Made by a program: the position numbers and the translations under genes. From Bostrychus sinensis (Eukaryota > Chordata > Actinopteri > Gobiiformes > Eleotridae): 64,000 nt of DNA. The stretch covers positions 2,999,407 through 3,063,406 of the forward strand of contig CM036247.1 in assembly GCA_020698575.1 (NCBI GenBank). The letters are read 5' to 3'. Below, one piece after another: positions 59,923 through 64,000 of this stretch; the first letter of the stretch is position 1; each line of letters starts with the position of its first letter. Below the pieces are notes generated by a model. It searched no databases, was not told where the DNA came from, and saw only the letters and a program-made list of their open reading frames with translations.

Positions 59923-62628
59923 CTGGTTTAGTCCTGGTTTAGTCCTGGTTTAGTCCTGGTTTAGACCTGGTTTAGACCTGGTTTAGACCTGGTTTAGACC
60001 TGGTTTAGTCCTGGTTTAGACCTGGTTTAGACCTGGTTTAGTCTTGGTTTAGACCTGGTTTAGTCCTGGTTTAGACCTGGTTTAGTCCTGGTTTAGTCCT
60101 GGTTTAGACCTGGTTTAGTCCTGGTTTAGACCTGGTTTAGACCTGGTTTAGACCTGGTTTAGTCCTGGTTTAGACCTGGTTTAGACCTGGTTTAGACCTG
60201 GTTTAGACCTGGTTTAGTCCTGGTTTAGACCTGGTTTAGACCTGGTTTAGTCCTGGTTTAGACCTGGTTTAGACCTGGTTTAGACCTGGTTTAGACCTGG
60301 TTTAGTCCTGGTTTAGACCTGGTTTAGACCTGGTTTAGTCCTGGTTTAGACCTGGTTTAGTCCTGGTTTAGTCCTGGTTTAGACCTGGTTTAGTCCTGGT
60401 TTAGACCTGGTTTAGACCTGGTTTAGACCTGGTTTAGACCTGGTTTAGTCCTGGTTTAGACCTGGTTTATTCCTGGTTGAGTCCTGGTTTAGTCCTGGTT
60501 TAGACCTGGTTTAGTCCTGGTTTAGACCTGGTTTAGACCTGGTTTAGTCCTGGTTTAGTCCTGGTTTAGACCTGGTTTAGTCCTGGTTTAGACCTGGTTT
60601 AGTCCTGGTTTAGACCTGGTTCAGTCCTGGTTTAGACCTGGTTTAGTCCTGGTTTAGACCTGGTTTAGACCTGGTTTAGTCCTGGTTTAGACCTGGTTTA
60701 GACCTGGTTTAGTCCTGGTTTAGACCTGGTTTAGACCTGGTTTAGTCCTGGTTTAGACCTGGTTTAGTCCTGGTTTAGACCTGACCTGGTTTAGTCCTGG
60801 TTTAGACCTGGTTTAGTCCTGGTTTAGACCTGGTTTAGACCTGGTTTAGTCCTGGTTTAGACCTGGTTTAGTCCTGGTTTAGACCTGGTTTAGTCCTGGT
60901 TTGGTCCTGGTTTAGACCTGGTTTAGACCTGGTTTAGTCCTGGTTTAGACCTGGTTTAGTCCTGGTTTAGACCTGGTTTAGTCCTGGTTTAGACCTGGTT
61001 TAGACCTGGTTTAGACCTGGTTTAGACCTGGTTTAGTCCTGGTTTAGTCCTGGTTGAGTCCTGGTTTAGTCCTGGTTTAGACCTGGTTTAGTCCTGGTTT
61101 AGACCTGGTTTAGTCCTGGTTTAGACCTGGTTTAGACCTGGTTTAGTCCTGGTTTAGACCTGGTTTAGTCCTGGTTTAGACCTGGTTTAGACCTGGTTTA
61201 GACCTGGTTTAGTCCTGGTTTAGACCTGGTTTAGACCTGGTTTAGTCCTGGTTTAGACCTGGTTTAGACCTGGTTTAGTCCTGGTTTAGACCTGGTTTAG
61301 ACCTGGTTTAGTCCTGGTTTAGACCTGGTTTAGTCCTGGTTTAGTCCTGGTTTAGACCTGGTTTAGACCTGGTTTAGTCCTGGTTTAGACCTGGTTTAGT
61401 CCTGGTTGAGTCCTGGTTTAGTCCTGGTTTAGACCTGGTTTAGTCCTGGTTTAGACCTGGTTTAGACCTGGTTTAGTCCTGGTTTAGACCTGGTTTAGTC
61501 CTGGTTTAGACCTGGTTTAGACCTGGTTTAGTCCTGGTTTAGACCTGGTTTAGTCCTGGTTTAGTCCTGGTTTAGACCTGGTTTAGACCTGGTTTAGTCC
61601 TGGTTTAGACCTGGTTTAGTCCTGGTTTAGACCTGGTTTAGTCCTGGTTTAGACCTGGTTTAGTCCTGGTTTAGACCTGGTTTAGTCCTGGTTTAGTCCT
61701 GGTTTAGACCTGGTTTAGACCTGGTTTAGACCTGGTTTAGTCCTGGTTTAGTCCTGGTTGAGTCCTGGTTTAGTCCTGGTTTAGACCTGGTTTAGTCCTG
61801 GTTTAGACCTGGTTTAGTCCTGGTTTAGACCTGGTTTAGACCTGGTTTAGTCCTGGTTTAGACCTGGTTTAGTCCTGGTTTAGACCTGGTTTAGACCTGG
61901 TTTAGACCTGGTTTAGTCCTGGTTTAGACCTGGTTTAGTCCTGGTTTAGACCTGGTTTAGACCTGGTTTAGTCCTGGTTTAGACCTGGTTTAGTCCTGGT
62001 TTAGACCTGGTTTAGACCTGGTTTAGTCCTGGTTTAGACCTGGTTTAGTCCTGGTTTAGTCCCTGTTTAGACCTGGTTTAGACCTGGTTTAGTCCTGGTT
62101 TAGACCTGGTTTAGTCCTGGTTGAGTCCTGGTTTAGTCCTGGTTTAGACCTGGTTTAGTCCTGGTTTAGACCTGGTTTAGTCCTGGTTTAGACCTGGTTT
62201 AGTCCTGGTTTAGACCTGGTTTAGACCTGGTTTAGTCCTGGTTTAGACCTGGTTTAGTCCTGGTTTAGTCCTGGTTTAGACCTGGTTTAGACCTGGTTTA
62301 GTCCTGGTTTAGACCTGGTTTAGTCCTGGTTTAGACCTGGTTTAGTCCTGGTTTAGACCTGGTTTAGTCCTGGTTTAGACCTGGTTTAGACCTGGTTTAG
62401 ACCTGGTTTAGTCCTGGTTTAGTCCTGGTTTAGACCTGGTTTAGTCCTGGTTTAGACCTGGTTTAGTCCTGGTTTAGTCCTGGTTTAGTCCTGGTTTAGA
62501 CCTGGTTTAGACCTGGTTTAGTCCTGGTTTAGACCTGGTTTAGTCCTGGTTTAGACCTGGTTTAGTCCTGGTTTAGACCTGGTTTAGTCCTGGTTTAGAC
62601 CTGGTTTAGTCCTGGTTTAGACCTGGTT
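59923..62628 (+). repeat. 11-bp minisatellite, block E (about 246 units)
   Basis: 2.7 kb of two alternating unit variants, with rare third variants (TTTAGTCTTGG, TTGAGTCCTGG, TTCAGTCCTGG and a CCTGACCTGG slip near 60780). Runs containing TTGAGTCCTGG recur near 60477, 61052, 61405, 61757 and 62121. The spacing is about 350-360 bp for most, which points to internal higher-order repeats. Confidence 0.97.
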
Positions 62629-63095
62629 AGACGTATCCTTAAATACAGTGAGAAGACAGAGCAGGCACAGTTACAAGTGTTTTTGTAAGAGGAAGGAGCT
62701 TTAGTTTCAGAGTGGTGCTGAGCACGGTAGCTGAGCTCAGAGCAAAGAGGAGGAGACAAGAAAGTTCTGGGAGTGGTTACTCCCAGAACTCAGCTCGGAG
62801 TGGTTAGCTTTGCCACCCAGTGAGAAACACCCAGGACTCTACCGTTTTATACAGCACCACTCTGAAACTAAAGCTCCTCCCTCTTACAAAAACACTTGTA
62901 ACTTTGCCTGTTCTGTCTTCTCACTGTATTTAAGGAGACGTCCACGTCTTCAGCTGTGACACAGGTGAGACTGTTCTCTTCTTTTAATGCTTTGGAGCAG
63001 GTTATTTTACATTTTGTACTAAACTGCTGCTACAACAACAGCTGCACAGTCACTGAGCACAGCTGTCTCTGTGGTTCTCTGTATCACACTGTAAT
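62629..63095 (+). repeat. 467-bp foldback spacer, copy 2
   Basis: Same sequence as spacer 1 as far as compared: inverted arms at 62631-62720 and 62852-62941, and donor-like GACACAG|GTGAGACT at 62964/62965. Confidence 0.95.
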
Positions 63096-64000
63096 CTGGT
63101 TTAGTCCTGGTTTAGTCCTGGTTTAGTCCTGGTTTAGACCTGGTTTAGACCTGGTTTAGACCTGGTTTAGACCTGGTTTAGTCCTGGTTTAGACCTGGTT
63201 TAGACCTGGTTTAGTCTTGGTTTAGACCTGGTTTAGTCCTGGTTTAGACCTGGTTTAGTCCTGGTTTAGTCCTGGTTTAGACCTGGTTTAGTCCTGGTTT
63301 AGACCTGGTTTAGACCTGGTTTAGACCTGGTTTAGACCTGGTTTAGACCTGGTTTAGTCCTGGTTTAGACCTGGTTTAGACCTGGTTTAGTCCTGGTTTA
63401 GACCTGGTTTAGTCCTGGTTTAGACCTGGTTTAGTCCTGGTTTAGACCTGGTTCAGTCCTGGTTTAGACCTGGTTTAGTCCTGGTTTATACCTGGTTTAG
63501 ACCTGGTTTACACCTGGTTTAGTCCTGGTTTAGACCTGGTTTAGACCTGGTTTAGACCTGGTTTAGTCCTGGTTTAGACCTGGTTTAAACCTGGTTTACA
63601 CCTGGTTTAGTCCTGGTTTAGACCTGGTTTAGACCTGGTTTAGACCTGGTTTAGTCCTGGTTTAGACCTGGTTTAGACCTGGTTTAGTCCTGGTTTAGAC
63701 CTGGTTTAGACCTGGTTTAGTCCTGGTTTAGTCCTGGTTTAGACCTGGTTTAGTCCTGGTTTAGACCTGGTTTAGTCCTGGTTTAGACCTGGTTTAGTCT
63801 TGGTTTAGACCTGGTTTAGTCCTGGTTTAGTCCTGGTTTAGACCTGGTTTAGTCCTGGTTTAGACCTGGTTTAGTCCTGGTTTAGACCTGGTTTAGTCTT
63901 GGTTTAGACCTGGTTTAGTCCTGGTTTAGACCTGGTTTAGTCCTGGTTTAGACCTGGTTTAGTCTTGGTTTAGACCTGGTTTAGTCCTGGTTTAGACCTG
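63096..64000 (+). repeat. 11-bp minisatellite, block F (runs off the window)
   Basis: The first units follow the same variant order as the start of block E, including the rare TTTAGTCTTGG. After that the patterns diverge (TTTATACCTGG, TTTACACCTGG, TTTAAACCTGG). The array continues past the right edge. Confidence 0.97.

Noticed and set aside
58833..64000. CRISPR-like regular array
   Set aside because: The units are 11 bp and directly adjacent with no variable spacers, and the surroundings are vertebrate. This is a minisatellite.

Overview
The window looks like teleost fish DNA. The evidence is a FISNA-NACHT (fish-type NLR) exon with consensus splice sites, Ty3/gypsy, ERV, CR1/L2-like LINE, hAT-type and tRNA-SINE sequences of kinds common in fish, and very abundant minisatellites. 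Almost none of it is ordinary single-copy coding sequence. It reads as a repeat-rich, tandemly duplicated NLR neighbourhood that has been rebuilt several times by segmental duplication. The species cannot be named from sequence alone.

Layout. (1) 1-7085: a Ty3/gypsy LTR retrotransposon on the minus strand, with gag and pol largely open. The 3' LTR runs off the left edge. Where both LTRs are visible they differ at only 2 of 605 positions, yet the integrase is broken by a retroposon-like insertion, a stop codon, a frameshift and a changed catalytic residue. (2) 7086-12353: non-coding DNA with a 49-unit 10-bp minisatellite, a 9-bp repeat, possible ends of an old DNA transposon, and the first block of an 11-bp minisatellite. 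(3) 12358-34165: two to three tandem copies of a segment carrying minus-strand NLR-type 5' exons (promoter/exon 1, exon 2, exon 3) but no NACHT exon. The copies are distinguished by filled and empty insertion sites: an ERV LTR in one copy and a foldback DNA element in another. A broken LINE and a hAT element with target-site duplications lie between them. (4) 34433-36576: two minus-strand exons of an NLR gene. The NACHT exon runs in frame into a 22-unit, 15-bp minisatellite encoding a pentapeptide repeat and then stops, with no LRR exons visible. (5) 36600-38530: a LINE relic split by a hAT MITE, an 11-bp array, a G-rich tract and short telomere-like repeats. (6) 38344-58821: a roughly 6.4-kb non-coding unit present three times, one forward and two inverted, forming a large palindrome with a 1.16-kb spacer plus a tandem copy. 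(7) 58833-64000: long arrays of the same 11-bp minisatellite, built from two alternating variants and organised with two near-identical 467-bp spacers. Each spacer folds back on itself and resembles the NLR promoter/exon 1.

How it fits together. The NLR-type promoter/exon-1 sequence, NLR exons and 11-bp arrays recur across the window. The 11-bp array lies exactly at several duplication junctions, which suggests (inference) that it mediates the rearrangements. No complete, intact protein-coding gene is visible. The best coding sequences are the gypsy gag and pol and the truncated NLR.
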